A DNA stretch of 46,960 bases. Source: Desulfobulbaceae bacterium (GTDB taxonomy: Bacteria; Desulfobacterota; Desulfobulbia; Desulfobulbales; SURF-16). The notes below the pieces were generated by a model. That model was not told where the DNA came from. It saw only the letters and a program-made list of their open reading frames with translations, and did no database searches. Shown here piece by piece: positions 1 through 8,514 of the stretch; position 1 is the first letter of the stretch; each line of letters begins with the position of its first letter. The stretch is from positions 1 to 46,960 of the forward strand of contig PKTX01000006.1 in NCBI GenBank assembly GCA_002868945.1. The letters are read 5' to 3'. Position numbers and translations under genes: made by a program.

Positions 1-107
1 GAGGTAAGCGAAACGAAGTGGAGACTCCGATATCAAATATATGCCTGCGCTTATTTTTCTCGCAGTCCTTGATCTCGAACGAAATGACCTATTTCTGGAC
101 AGACACT
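1..107. repeat. Right half of a dispersed palindromic repeat (module A), cut by the window edge
   Basis: Positions 1-45 match 8282-8326 closely, and positions 60-107 match about 8390-8438, including the shared tail that ends in CTGGACAGACACT. The copy at 8252-8440 has an extra piece between these two blocks, so this copy is a shorter version. The tail is the inverted partner of the AGTGCCTGTCCGG sequence at 46864, near the other window end. No credible protein is encoded here; the short open frame through it is explained by the repeat. Confidence 0.75.
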
Positions 108-294
108 ATCTGCTGATGCGGCGGCAAAATTCGGCTTGAGGTAAGCGAGACTGCGAAATGCTCCTAAACCACATGCAAACTGCACCCCACGGGTACTCGG
201 AGTGTCGCAGGCTCCCTTACCTCCTGCGGGCGCGCATTTTTTCGCCTCATTTTTCCTTGCCTCAGCTGCGCTCGTTACGTTTTTCAACGGGCTG
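108..294. repeat. Repeat module B, inverted copy of 46460-46650
   Basis: This stretch is nearly identical to the reverse complement of about 46460-46650. It runs from the TGCTGATGCG region to the terminal TTTTTCAACGGG at 281-292. The same terminal sequence bounds the small hairpin element at 9328-9390. The sharply defined ends and the inverted termini seen in complete copies look like a small non-autonomous mobile element or an intergenic palindrome family. No transposase gene is nearby. Confidence 0.75.
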
Positions 295-322
295 ATAACA
301 ACAGGGCAACAAGGTGAACCAC

Positions 323-925
323 ATGGTGGATATGGAACGATTTGCGGGCCTGGCCGGGCAGTCAGGCGCCATCCTGCTTATCTTCGCGGCGGGCTTTCTG
401 GCCTTCCTGGTGCTGCGCCGAGGTCTGGAACGCCTGGGGCGCCGGGGCGTAATCAGCCAGCCTTTTTTCCATGTCAGCAAGAATATCATGCGTTGGCTGT
501 TGATCATCACTGTTGTGGCTGCCACTTTCCAGCAGCTTGGTGTCAAGGTGACCAATATCGTCACCACCCTGCTGACGGTGGCCGGCATGATTGCCATCGG
601 CTTTATTGCGGTCTGGAGTGTGCTGAGCAACATCCTCTGCTCCATGATGCTGGTCATGTTCCGCAATTTTGATATGGGCGACGAGGTCGAACTTATCGAA
701 CCGGTGGGCGGCACAGGCCTCAAGGGCACGGTGGTGGGGTTTAATATCATGTTTACCACCCTGGCGGAAAACGGCGATACAGCGGAGGCCGGCATGCTCA
801 CCCAGGTCCCTAATAACCTCTTTTTCCAAAAGAGTCTGCGCCGCAAAAAGGGGACAGGCAGCGAGACCCTGGGCCAGTATCTGCTCACCAAACCGATCAA
901 GGCAGGCACACCGCCGCGCGCCTAA
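323..925 (+). CDS. Small MscS-like mechanosensitive channel protein
   Basis: Predicted inner-membrane channel of the MscS family, about 200 residues, close to the minimal channel core. Three hydrophobic segments lie near residues 16-32, 55-71 and 78-107; the third runs into a beta-domain-like region with the family pattern FDMGDEVELIEP, a G-T-V-V-G-F strand and PNNLF. The cytoplasmic C-terminal domain is very short compared with E. coli MscS. I chose the ATG at 323 because AAGGTG at 311-316 is at ribosome-binding distance; a GTG at 314 in the same frame is possible but would sit inside that site. It lies 25 bases upstream of an SLC12-type transporter on the same strand, so the two are probably cotranscribed and may act together in osmotic or ion balance (inference). 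Confidence 0.8.
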   Translation: MVDMERFAGLAGQSGAILLIFAAGFLAFLVLRRGLERLGRRGVISQPFFHVSKNIMRWLLIITVVAATFQQLGVKVTNIVTTLLTVAGMIAIGFIAVWSVLSNILCSMMLVMFRNFDMGDEVELIEPVGGTGLKGTVVGFNIMFTTLAENGDTAEAGMLTQVPNNLFFQKSLRRKKGTGSETLGQYLLTKPIKAGTPPRA

Positions 926-950
926 ACACGACCTTGCCTGAGGGGCTGCC

Positions 951-3176
951 GTGGCCAACCAGAAAAATCAGTTCGGTACCTTTGGCGGCGTGTTCACGCC
1001 GGCCATTCTCACTATCCTTGGCGTCATCATGTTCATGCGCGCCAACTTCGTGGTGGGCCACGGCGGTGTCATCAATGCCATACTGATCCTGGTCTTTGCC
1101 AAGCTCATCACCCTGACCACCTCCTTTTCCATCTCGGCGGTGAGCACCAATATGGAGGTGCGCGGCGGCGGCTCCTATTTTCTGATCTCCAGGGTGCTGG
1201 GGGTGGAGTTCGGCGGTGCCATCGGTGTTGCCCTCTTCTTTGCCCTGGCCCTGTCCGTGCCCTTTTACATCCTCGGTTTCAGCGAGGCCCTGGTCTTTAT
1301 CTATCCGGAGCTCACCCCCTTTTTCCAGCACATCACCCTGGCGGCCGCCGTTGTGCTCTTTCTCGTTGCCTTTTTCGGGGCCGGCCTGGCCATCAAGACC
1401 CAATATCTGATCATGCTCTTTCTCGGCCTGGCCATCTTCGCCTTCATGGCCGGCGGCCTGAGCCAGTTCAGTATGGCGCGGCTCACCGCCAACCTCGGAG
1501 CTGCTCCGCCCGGGGCCGGTGAACAGGCCTACTCGTTCTGGATGCTCTTTGCCCTCTATTTCCCGGCTGTGACCGGTATCGATGCCGGGGTCAATATGTC
1601 GGGCGACCTCAAGGATCCGGGCCGCTCCATCCCGCGCGGCACCCTGGCCGCAGTCAGTGTCGGTTTTGTCGTCTATCTCTGCGAGATTGTCATCTCAGGC
1701 GGCGCCTATGACCGCCAGATGATGATTGCCGAGCCCTTCGGCGTCCTGCAGGAGAACGCCATCTTCGGCTGGGGGATGCTGGTGGCGCTTGGCGTGGTGG
1801 CCGCTACCCTGTCCAGTGCCCTGAGCAGCTATCTCGGCGCGCCGCGGGTCCTGCAGGCCGTGTCCCGCGATCGGTTGCTGGGAATACTGCGGCCCTTTGC
1901 CAAAGGGGCTGCCAAGGGTGACGAGCCACGCCGGGCCCTGATCCTCACCGCAGTGATCACCCTGCTGGTCCTGCTCTGGGCCGGCAATTCGTCCTCCGGC
2001 GGGGCCTTGAACGCGGTGGCGGCCATTATCACCATGTTTTTCCTCTACACCTACGGCATGATAAACCTGGCCGCCTTTATCGAGGACTTCAGCGGCAACC
2101 CCTCCTTCCGGCCCACCTTTCGCTATTTCCACTGGACCATTGCCCTGGCCGGTGGTTGCGGTGCCATCTTTGTCAGCTTTCTCATCAACTGGCTGGCTGC
2201 CCTGGCCGCTCTGGCGGTGATCTCCTTCTTTCTCTGGTACCTGCACACCAGACAGCTGCGTAGTGTGTTCGGCGATGCCAGGCGCGGCTTTCTCTTCCAC
2301 CACACCCGCAATAACCTTTATAAGCTGCATCGGCTGCCGGACGACTCCAAGAACTGGCGGCCCACTGTGCTGATCTTTTCCGGCAAGCCCTCGGAACGCG
2401 AGGATCTCATCGTCTTTTCCACCTGGATCGAGGCCCGGCGCGGTCTGGTCTATCTGGCCAATGTCCTGATCGGCGACTTCCATGAGCTGGTACCGCGGCG
2501 GCGGGCCGCCATCCAGCAGCTCACCACCTTCTGCCATGAACGCAATTTCGAGGCCTTTCCCCTGGTGGTCATGGCCGAGGACATGGATACGGGCATCTCC
2601 ATGCTGCTGCAGGCCACGGCCACCGGCCCCATTCACCCCAACCTTGCCGTCTTTGGCTGGTCCCATCCCCAGGAGAGGATCGCGGGCTATGTCTCGGGTC
2701 TGCGCACCGCAGCCAGCCTCGACATGAGCCTGGTACTGCTCGAGACAGAGAGCCATCCCAGTGACATCTTCAGTGGCAGCAGGAGGATCGATGTCTGGTG
2801 GCGCGGCCAGAAAAACGGTGGTCTCATGCTACTGCTGGCCTACCTGCTCACCGAGAACTGGGAGTGGCAGGGGGCCACGATTCGTGTTCTGCGCCTGGTG
2901 GGGCATGAGGAGGGGGTGGAGCCGGCCACCACCGCCCTGCAGGAACTCATTGATCGGGCCCGGGTGGATGCCACGGCCCAGACCATCTGCAGCGATCAGC
3001 CTTTTGCCGAGGTGCTGCACACCCACTCCGGCGATGCGGCCTGTACCATCCTCGGTTTCGAGTTGCCGGCCGAGGGCGAGGAGGTGGCCTGGCACCGGAG
3101 TAACCAGCACTTTATCGAGCAGGTGCCCACCGTCATGCTGGTCAACAGTCAGGGGGGCGAGAGCCTCTTTGCCTAG
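951..3176 (+). CDS. SLC12-type cation-chloride cotransporter-like permease
   Basis: A 741-residue inner-membrane protein of the APC superfamily, resembling Na-K-Cl cotransporters. The N-terminal 430 residues carry about 12 hydrophobic segments. Residues around 74-95 contain the family-like motif GGGSYFLISRVLGVEFGGAI, which parallels the GG-YYLISR-LG-EFGG motif of animal cotransporters. The C-terminal 300 residues are soluble and match the general layout of the cytoplasmic domain. Translation starts at GTG 951, preceded by TGAGGGG. The gene directly follows an MscS-like channel, which suggests a role in ion or osmotic homeostasis. Substrate cannot be assigned from sequence alone; amino-acid transport is an alternative within the superfamily. 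Confidence 0.85.
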   Translation: MANQKNQFGTFGGVFTPAILTILGVIMFMRANFVVGHGGVINAILILVFAKLITLTTSFSISAVSTNMEVRGGGSYFLISRVLGVEFGGAIGVALFFALALSVPFYILGFSEALVFIYPELTPFFQHITLAAAVVLFLVAFFGAGLAIKTQYLIMLFLGLAIFAFMAGGLSQFSMARLTANLGAAPPGAGEQAYSFWMLFALYFPAVTGIDAGVNMSGDLKDPGRSIPRGTLAAVSVGFVVYLCEIVISGGAYDRQMMIAEPFGVLQENAIFGWGMLVALGVVAATLSSALSSYLGAPRVLQAVSRDRLLGILRPFAKGAAKGDEPRRALILTAVITLLVLLWAGNSSSGGALNAVAAIITMFFLYTYGMINLAAFIEDFSGNPSFRPTFRYFHWTIALAGGCGAIFVSFLINWLAALAALAVISFFLWYLHTRQLRSVFGDARRGFLFHHTRNNLYKLHRLPDDSKNWRPTVLIFSGKPSEREDLIVFSTWIEARRGLVYLANVLIGDFHELVPRRRAAIQQLTTFCHERNFEAFPLVVMAEDMDTGISMLLQATATGPIHPNLAVFGWSHPQERIAGYVSGLRTAASLDMSLVLLETESHPSDIFSGSRRIDVWWRGQKNGGLMLLLAYLLTENWEWQGATIRVLRLVGHEEGVEPATTALQELIDRARVDATAQTICSDQPFAEVLHTHSGDAACTILGFELPAEGEEVAWHRSNQHFIEQVPTVMLVNSQGGESLFA

Positions 3177-3224
3177 CAGCTTGCTGGGGAGGCCGGCCTG
3201 TCTCTGCCTCTTTGTCTTCTCTTT

Positions 3225-3350
3225 ATTTGCTTCCCATCGAACTGCAACCGGCTTCCAGGAATGATGCCGTCGGAGTCCGGCTCTCCGGCCGATACAGTGA
3301 TAATGGTGACCCGTGGCCTGCTCCCGCACTCACAGGGGTGAGCCCCTCCA
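3225..3350. repeat. Degenerate repeat copy related to 46750-46860
   Basis: The stretch with CTTCCAGGAATGATGCCG, ATAATGGTGAC and CACTCACAGGGGT is a diverged reverse complement of the block at 46750-46860, which has ATCTTTCCAGGAATGG and CAGTCACCATTAT. It fills much of the gap between the transporter and the small gene at 3501. I see no other feature in 3177-3480. Confidence 0.55.
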
Positions 3351-3500
3351 GGTCTCCATTTGTCTCTTGATGATCAGCTGATGGCTGAGGTTCGCTGCTA
3401 AGCAGGTTCCTTTATCTTTTATTCATGGACATGAAACCCTCTTCTAATATTGGCGTCTTACTGTGGGGCTAACGAATAACCACTGCAAAGGAGGTGCGTT

Positions 3501-3797
3501 ATGCCGGAAGGTGTCCATTATTACAGCTATGGCAGCTATCTGATCCACGCAAACAAGAGAGGAGGATTCTTTGAGGCGGCCGATGGCCAGGGCGATTTGG
3601 GCCGCATGCGGCTCCAGGCCGAATGCAACGAGCAGGCCCTGGAGAAGGCGGCCAAAAAAATCTGCAATCTCAAGTGTGGCCTCTGCCCTCTCCAGGAGGA
3701 GGATTTTCGCGGCTGTCCGGTGGCCTGCCACGAAGAGGTGCGGCCGTGGCAATGTTGGGTGGCCCACTTTAAATGCTTGGCCACTCTGGCCGGCTGA
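3501..3797 (+). CDS. Small Cys-rich protein of unknown function
   Basis: A 98-residue protein with no signal peptide. It has eight cysteines at 42, 55, 59, 62, 72, 76, 85 and 92, including CNLKCGLC and CPVAC. The clustering suggests binding of a metal or iron-sulfur cluster, but the spacing is not a classical ferredoxin motif. A strong ribosome site, AAAGGAGGTG at 3487-3496, precedes ATG 3501, which supports a real gene. A second small Cys-containing gene follows at 3910 on the same strand. I do not recognise a named family. Confidence 0.7.
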   Translation: MPEGVHYYSYGSYLIHANKRGGFFEAADGQGDLGRMRLQAECNEQALEKAAKKICNLKCGLCPLQEEDFRGCPVACHEEVRPWQCWVAHFKCLATLAG

Positions 3798-3909
3798 GGG
3801 ATATCCTCAACGATTTGTCATCAACTCATAAACGTTTTGTAATAAATGTCTCGTACCTTGCTGCTACAACTGGAGCAGAGTGCGATGTTTTCTACTTTTT
3901 TGGAGGCCC

Positions 3910-4125
3910 ATGATGAAGTGTCCATATCTCAAGACATATAATGCCGCCAATGGCCGCTGGAGTGTCCATGCCTGCGACGCCCGTGTGTCACCCTATATCC
4001 CCAGCCTTTTTGAGATCAATTCGTTCTGCAGTACCAAGCGCTCCCGGACCTGCATCCACAGCCGGCGCCAGAACCGTCTGGCCGGCAAGGACGGCGCAGG
4101 CGTGGGTGAGGGGGTGGCGGCCTGA
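3910..4125 (+). CDS. Small four-Cys protein of unknown function
   Basis: A 71-residue protein with cysteines at 4, 22, 40 and 48. The even spacing (C-x17-C-x17-C-x7-C) and the YIPSLFEINSFC stretch resemble a type of small conserved protein common in Desulfobacterota and Geobacter relatives (from memory, no family name). The start at 3910 is chosen because GGAGG at 3902-3906 lies just ahead of ATGATG; a longer reading from 3880 has no ribosome site. The C-terminal tail is rich in Gly and Ala and looks disordered. A terminator follows at 4153. Confidence 0.6.
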   Translation: MMKCPYLKTYNAANGRWSVHACDARVSPYIPSLFEINSFCSTKRSRTCIHSRRQNRLAGKDGAGVGEGVAA

Positions 4126-4152
4126 TAGTGTCTGAGGTGCAATGAGGTACCC

Positions 4153-4189
4153 AAAAAGCCCGGTCGCCTTTTCTGGCAGCCGGGCTTTT
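4153..4189. terminator. Bidirectional intrinsic terminator
   Basis: AAAAGCCCGG (4154-4163) pairs with CCGGGCTTTT (4180-4189) around a 16-base loop. The A-run on the left and T-run on the right make it usable from both directions. It separates the small gene ending at 4125 from the convergent cytochrome gene ending at 4209. Confidence 0.9.
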
Positions 4190-4208
4190 CAGGTGGAAGG
4201 GGGAGGAG

Positions 4209-5660
4209 CTAGTTGTTGATGGTCACCGAGGTTGTGGCCATGTCGATGATCGGCAGGATCGGGATTTCCTTGAGACCGTAAACGGCATCAAGGTGGATGT
4301 CGTCCGGCACCAGGCCCAGCAGCTTTTCCGCCACCTTCTGGTCGGCCTGTCGGTAGCGCAATCTGGCCTCGAAGGTGATGGGTGCGCCCTTGGCAGCGGC
4401 CAGGCCGTAGAAGACATCCTTATACCCCTTGGGCGGGATGGTGTCGTGCTTGGCAAAGGATTGTACCTCCCACGGGTCAATGGCAAAGTGGAGGCCTTCG
4501 TGCTGGCCTTCGGAGTTAAACATGCGCACGTCTTTGGCAATGGTGCCCTTGGCATCCACCGTTCCAGAGGTCATCAGGATTTTGCCCTCGGCGTCTCGGG
4601 CCGTGACCTCAAGCCACATCTGGCGGACGTTGGTCAGCGAGGTGGGCAGGTTGTGACCGGCCCGGATGTTTTTGACACGCACCTTGATCTCCGCCAATTT
4701 GTCCTGGCGGTAAATGGGTGTCACCTCCAACTCGGCTGCGGCCTGCAGCCGGGCCACCGCCATCTCGAACTTTTTGTGGGCATTGGCGGCCAGTTCAGCA
4801 TCACCAATCTTGTTGGCCGCTGCCTCGGCCAGATAGTAGAGGAGGAAGTTGGCACCGTTAAAATAGTGGTGATACTCATCGCGCTGGGGGCGGCTGAAAT
4901 CATCTGCGGATCGCTTGAAGGTGTCGATTTCCACCATGTGGCAATCCTGGCAGTGGATGTTGTTGACGGCATAGGGGCCGTTCTTCCACTCCATATAGGT
5001 GGCCTCCAGGGGCGTGTGGGTCTCGTAATGAAAGACCTGGTGGCAGCCGGCGCACAGTTCGCTGGAGAGATGCAGGGGGGACTCGACACATTCATGGAAA
5101 CCCTCGCCACAGCCTTCAGCGGGGGAGAAGGGGGTGTACTTGGTCAGAGTGGTCCCTTTTTCATCGGTGCGGCCCGGGGAGAGGATAAAGGAGCCGTTTT
5201 CCGGCTGGTGATAGGGGGTCTGCCAGTGTTGGTGGCCGCTGATCGAGTGGCAGACATCGCAGGAGACGCCGGCCTTGGCCAGTGGACTCAGGCCCTTGAG
5301 GCCGGCCCCCTTGATCTCGCCCTGGACCATGGCAGCCGGGGTGTGGCAGCCTTCACACTGCCGGGCAATGTCGTGGCCCACCGCTTTGATGGCAGCGTTG
5401 AGTTCCCCCTGATAGACCGGATCCTGAAAGGCCAAAGCATGAACGGAGTTTGTCCACTCTTCGTATTGGTCAGGGTGGCATTCGCCGCAGGTTTGCGGCT
5501 CGGTGAACTCTGCCTCGCTTTTGTCCCATTTAATAAGAGATGGAGCGTAGGGAAAGAGTTCTTTGTCGACCTCGGGGATGTTTTTGTCGGCAGCAACAAG
5601 GGGGGAGGCAAATGACAGCGTCCAAGCCGCCAGCAGCGGGAACAGGGTTTTTTTGACCAT
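4209..5660 (-). CDS. Exported pentaheme cytochrome c
   Basis: A 483-residue protein with an N-terminal signal peptide (about residues 1-24, ending near LVAADK). Five CxxCH heme sites lie at residues 58, 102, 134, 203 and 237 (CGECH, CEGCH, CDVCH, CAGCH, CQDCH). A further Cys pair, C184 and C191, lies in CGEGFHEC. The heme half resembles the cytochrome c554-type fold group; residues 250-483 are heme-free and probably beta-rich. It likely carries electrons in the periplasm, but the partner and substrate are unknown. AAGGAG lies upstream of ATG 5660. The gene stands alone, facing a terminator shared with the convergent small gene. Confidence 0.9.
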   Translation of the reverse strand: MVKKTLFPLLAAWTLSFASPLVAADKNIPEVDKELFPYAPSLIKWDKSEAEFTEPQTCGECHPDQYEEWTNSVHALAFQDPVYQGELNAAIKAVGHDIARQCEGCHTPAAMVQGEIKGAGLKGLSPLAKAGVSCDVCHSISGHQHWQTPYHQPENGSFILSPGRTDEKGTTLTKYTPFSPAEGCGEGFHECVESPLHLSSELCAGCHQVFHYETHTPLEATYMEWKNGPYAVNNIHCQDCHMVEIDTFKRSADDFSRPQRDEYHHYFNGANFLLYYLAEAAANKIGDAELAANAHKKFEMAVARLQAAAELEVTPIYRQDKLAEIKVRVKNIRAGHNLPTSLTNVRQMWLEVTARDAEGKILMTSGTVDAKGTIAKDVRMFNSEGQHEGLHFAIDPWEVQSFAKHDTIPPKGYKDVFYGLAAAKGAPITFEARLRYRQADQKVAEKLLGLVPDDIHLDAVYGLKEIPILPIIDMATTSVTINN

Positions 5661-6069
5661 AGCAATCTCCTTTTGGGTGGAAAAATATTAAAAGCACAAG
5701 GCATTAACAATCCAAGCAGATAATAAAGATTACTATTTACAAAAAGTCAACCTGTTTATGGCATCCATGGGCGTAGCGGCGATGGCTGAAGGTATATGAA
5801 ATCGACTCCGACGATTCTGTTTATTATGGCCCGAACTGACCCCGGAAACAAGAAGAGAGTCCTAAAAAAATACAGACACCCCGGTTGCCATTTTAGCCCT
5901 GGCCCAGGGCAGGTCGCCCTGTTGCCGCCACTGGATGGTCACTGCATTGGCCGGAGCGCTTTTTTTGCATCGGGGGCGGAGGCGGCTGAGATGTCGTCAA
6001 GGATGATGCCCTCCAGGAGCCGCCAAAGGGGGCATGAGAATGAAGGGCCCTGTTGCGGGGATCTGGTTA

Positions 6070-6330
6070 ACCGAAGGGGCCCACAGCCGGCAGGTTATGT
6101 CCAGGCTCTTGAGGCCAGGACGCAAAAGTGGATTGCCCTGTCGCCCGAGTCCGCAAGAGGGAATAGGCCCGGGTGATGCGGTTAATGGCAAGCAGCCGTT
6201 CCAGCGGCTTGCGAGAATGCCTGACAAGGGGGCGGGCCAGGGCAAGGTTTCATTTTCGAAACTTGATGAGTTTGGCCTGCTCGTCTTCCGATGCAATACT
6301 GTTTTCGAATCTGCGTATTATTTCCTCCAC
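6070..6330 (-). pseudogene. Possible decayed acyltransferase-like coding remnant
   Basis: The gap 5661-6448 has no convincing intact gene. On the minus strand one frame reads a plausible peptide, VEEIIRRFENSIASEDEQ onward, then an in-frame TGA at 6250-6252. It continues as LARPLVRHSRKPLERLLAIN followed by RITRAY, up to a TAA at 6067-6069. The phrase RPL-x-RLLAINRITRAY recalls the start of PlsC/hemolysin-type acyltransferase domains. I found no good start codon or ribosome site, and the frame decays beyond. This is a weak reading; the stretch may simply be noncoding. Confidence 0.2.
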
Positions 6331-6448
6331 TCCTGCGGGAAAGAAAGCGGGATGGCAGCTGCTCTCCCTGCCTGTGCTTGGGCAGAAATGGTGAAAAATA
6401 TTTTTCAAAACTGTATTAAAAAATCGTTATGGAAAGGTTGAAAAAGTC

Positions 6449-8110
6449 CTATCCGTTGGCCTGGGCATGGGTGAGCAGGAGAGCGTGGTTGCTGGAGTTT
6501 TGCTCCTCTGCCTCCTCCGTGAGATTGTGCTGATGGCTGGTTCGTTTGCCTTCAATGAGAAAAATCAGTTCGTCAACCACCTCTTCCAGTTGGTTTGATT
6601 CGTGGTCGATCTGATTGGCTGAGTCGGCTGAATAATCGGCATGCCGGGCGTTCTCCTGGGTCACCCGGTCAATCTCCTGCAGGGCGTCATTGATCTGGGC
6701 GAAGCCCTTGGCCTGCTCGTCGCTGGCACGGGTAATATGGCCGATGAGATCGCTTGCCTCGCCGGTTGTCTGTTCAATTTCGGAAAAGGCCTGGCGGGTC
6801 TGGTCCACCAGTTGGCTGCCCTTGACCGTCTTGGTGATGGTGGACTCGATCATTGCTTCGGTATTTTGAGCAGACTCTGCAGCTCGCAGGGCCAGAGAGC
6901 GCACCTCTTCAGCCACCACGGCAAACCCGGTCCCTGCCTCGCCGGCCCGAGCTGCCTCCACCGCAGCATTAATGGCCAGCAGATTGGTCTGAAAGGCAAT
7001 TTCGTCAATGCTCTTGATGATGGTTGAAGTGTCGCGGCTGGCCGTGGAAATTTCTTCCATGGCCCTGGTGAGTTGGGCCACGGCCCGAGCGGCTCGGCCG
7101 ACTACTGCTTGGATGTTGGTCATCTTGCTATCCATCAGGGCGGTGTGGCCTGCGTTTTGTTTGGTCATCGAGGTGATCTCGTGCAAGGAAGCGGTGGTCT
7201 CCTCCACGGCCGAGGCCTGAGCTGTGGCGCCACGGGCCAGGGTGTGGCTGGCGTCGGAGGCTTTTTTTGAGGTGTACGAGAGACGCTTACCGCCGTCGAC
7301 CAGGCGGTGGCCGATGAGTTGGATCGGTTTTATGACCTGGTGTCCGAGCAGGAGGAGGGCAAGACTGATGGTGGCAAACAGGACCAGGGCGGCAATGATG
7401 ATCACCAACCGGGTCTGATTGCTGGCTGCCATTTGTACGGCTGTCATGCTCTGGTCGGCATCCGCCATGATGTTGGTAATCTCCTGGAGCTGGCGATCGG
7501 CGCTCTGTTGGTTGCGTTTCAGGGCGCTGGTTGCAATCTGTTTGGCCAGCTTGGTGAGAAGATCGATGGTGGCTACGCCCTTGTCGCCGCTATACTGGTC
7601 GGCGGCGCGGGCTCCCTCCTCGTGGCTGTCGGCAAACTCCATCATTGATTTGCCAAGGGCCATCTGTTTTTTGAGGTCGGCATATTCGGTCATGGCCTTG
7701 TCAAGCAGGGCAATGGCGTCAGGAAAGGGGGCAAGTTCCCGACGGACCTGCTGCTCCAGGTTGATGATCTGCCTGTCACCGGCCACCATGGCCTGTTCGT
7801 ATTTCAGGCGCATATCCTCAAAGCGGCCACGGACCAGATAGTTTTTCCAATTGATCATCTGGACCAGAAAGGTGGCCTGCAGGTCACGAACATCCTGCAT
7901 AACGGCAAAGGTGTCGGCAGTGGTGGCCATGGTTTCCGTGTACGAGTCGTCCACCCCGAGCTGGATAGCTGCGGTGCTTTCCTGGCCTACTTGGGCGAGA
8001 TGGCGCTGGCTGCGGGTGGATATTGTCGCCAGCAGGGAGGTGCTGACAAGAGCGGCAATGATGGCGGCGGTAAAGGCGCCCCCCAATTTGGTCTTTAAAC
8101 TTGCGGTCAT
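6449..8110 (-). CDS. Methyl-accepting chemotaxis protein
   Basis: A 553-residue inner-membrane chemoreceptor. TM1 is at about 9-31 and TM2 at about 234-256. The periplasmic segment between them (32-233) is helical and about 200 residues long, like helical-bundle sensor domains. A short linker with KPI resembles the start of a HAMP domain, but a full HAMP is not obvious. The signalling tip is clear at 368-408 ([20 protein letters not shown], then [13 protein letters not shown]). There is no C-terminal pentapeptide for CheR tethering. The start at 8110 is chosen over an upstream ATG at 8194 because it directly precedes the TM1 sequence and has GAGG upstream. No other chemotaxis genes are in the window. 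Confidence 0.93.
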   Translation of the reverse strand: MTASLKTKLGGAFTAAIIAALVSTSLLATISTRSQRHLAQVGQESTAAIQLGVDDSYTETMATTADTFAVMQDVRDLQATFLVQMINWKNYLVRGRFEDMRLKYEQAMVAGDRQIINLEQQVRRELAPFPDAIALLDKAMTEYADLKKQMALGKSMMEFADSHEEGARAADQYSGDKGVATIDLLTKLAKQIATSALKRNQQSADRQLQEITNIMADADQSMTAVQMAASNQTRLVIIIAALVLFATISLALLLLGHQVIKPIQLIGHRLVDGGKRLSYTSKKASDASHTLARGATAQASAVEETTASLHEITSMTKQNAGHTALMDSKMTNIQAVVGRAARAVAQLTRAMEEISTASRDTSTIIKSIDEIAFQTNLLAINAAVEAARAGEAGTGFAVVAEEVRSLALRAAESAQNTEAMIESTITKTVKGSQLVDQTRQAFSEIEQTTGEASDLIGHITRASDEQAKGFAQINDALQEIDRVTQENARHADYSADSANQIDHESNQLEEVVDELIFLIEGKRTSHQHNLTEEAEEQNSSNHALLLTHAQANG

Positions 8111-8251
8111 TTCACGAGCCTCAGTTGAACTGTGCAGGTAACAGGAGCAAAAATGCTCAATTGGCTGGAACGAGTGTCTCCTGTTTAGTCCCACTATGTT
8201 AGTGTTTTGTAAGGCCTGGATGAGAACTGTATAAGGCGCCGCAGGTTGGTC

Positions 8252-8440
8252 CTCGGCGTCAAGCTCAAAAAATAATGCTCGGAGGTAAACGAGACGAAGT
8301 GGAGACTCTGATATCGGATATATGCCGGCACCCCAAGGGCACCCGGAGTGTCGCAGGCTCCCTTACCTCTTTCAGGGCGTGTTTGTTGTTCTCGCAGTCC
8401 TTGATCTCGAACGAAATGACCTATTTCTGGCCAGACACTA
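8252..8440. repeat. Dispersed palindromic repeat, fullest copy of module A
   Basis: 8252-8291 matches the last 40 bases of the window with two differences, and 8282-8326 matches the first 45 bases. The segment 8330-8375 (CACCCCAAGGGCACCCGGAG and on) belongs to module B, seen also at 187-230 and, inverted, at 46530-46570. The tail ends in CTGGCCAGACACT. This copy shows that the two window ends are halves of one repeat type. It lies between the chemoreceptor start and the convergent gene end at 8515. Confidence 0.75.
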
Positions 8441-8514
8441 AATAGTAACGATTTTGTTTAACTAGGTGCTGCAAAAGGCTAATGTGTGCGGCTGAGATGT
8501 CGCGCTGCGGCGGC

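Noticed and set aside
51-287. Minus-strand 78-codon frame at the window start, and similar frames at 46368-46619 and 46621-46827
   Set aside because: They fall wholly inside the repeat modules and recur with them; no ribosome site or protein-like composition.
4293-5615. Long plus-strand open frame opposite the pentaheme cytochrome
   Set aside because: It mirrors the cytochrome codons in GC-rich DNA, has no family motifs and no ribosome site; the minus-strand protein has five heme motifs and a signal peptide.
6250-6252. In-frame TGA as a selenocysteine codon
   Set aside because: Selenoproteins are common in such bacteria, but the context KFRK-TGA-NLALARP is not a redox motif, no start codon is present, and a second stop (TAA) follows.
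6034-6441. Plus-strand 135-codon frame in the empty stretch
   Set aside because: No ribosome site, odd composition and no similarity I can see; the minus-strand remnant reading is slightly better.
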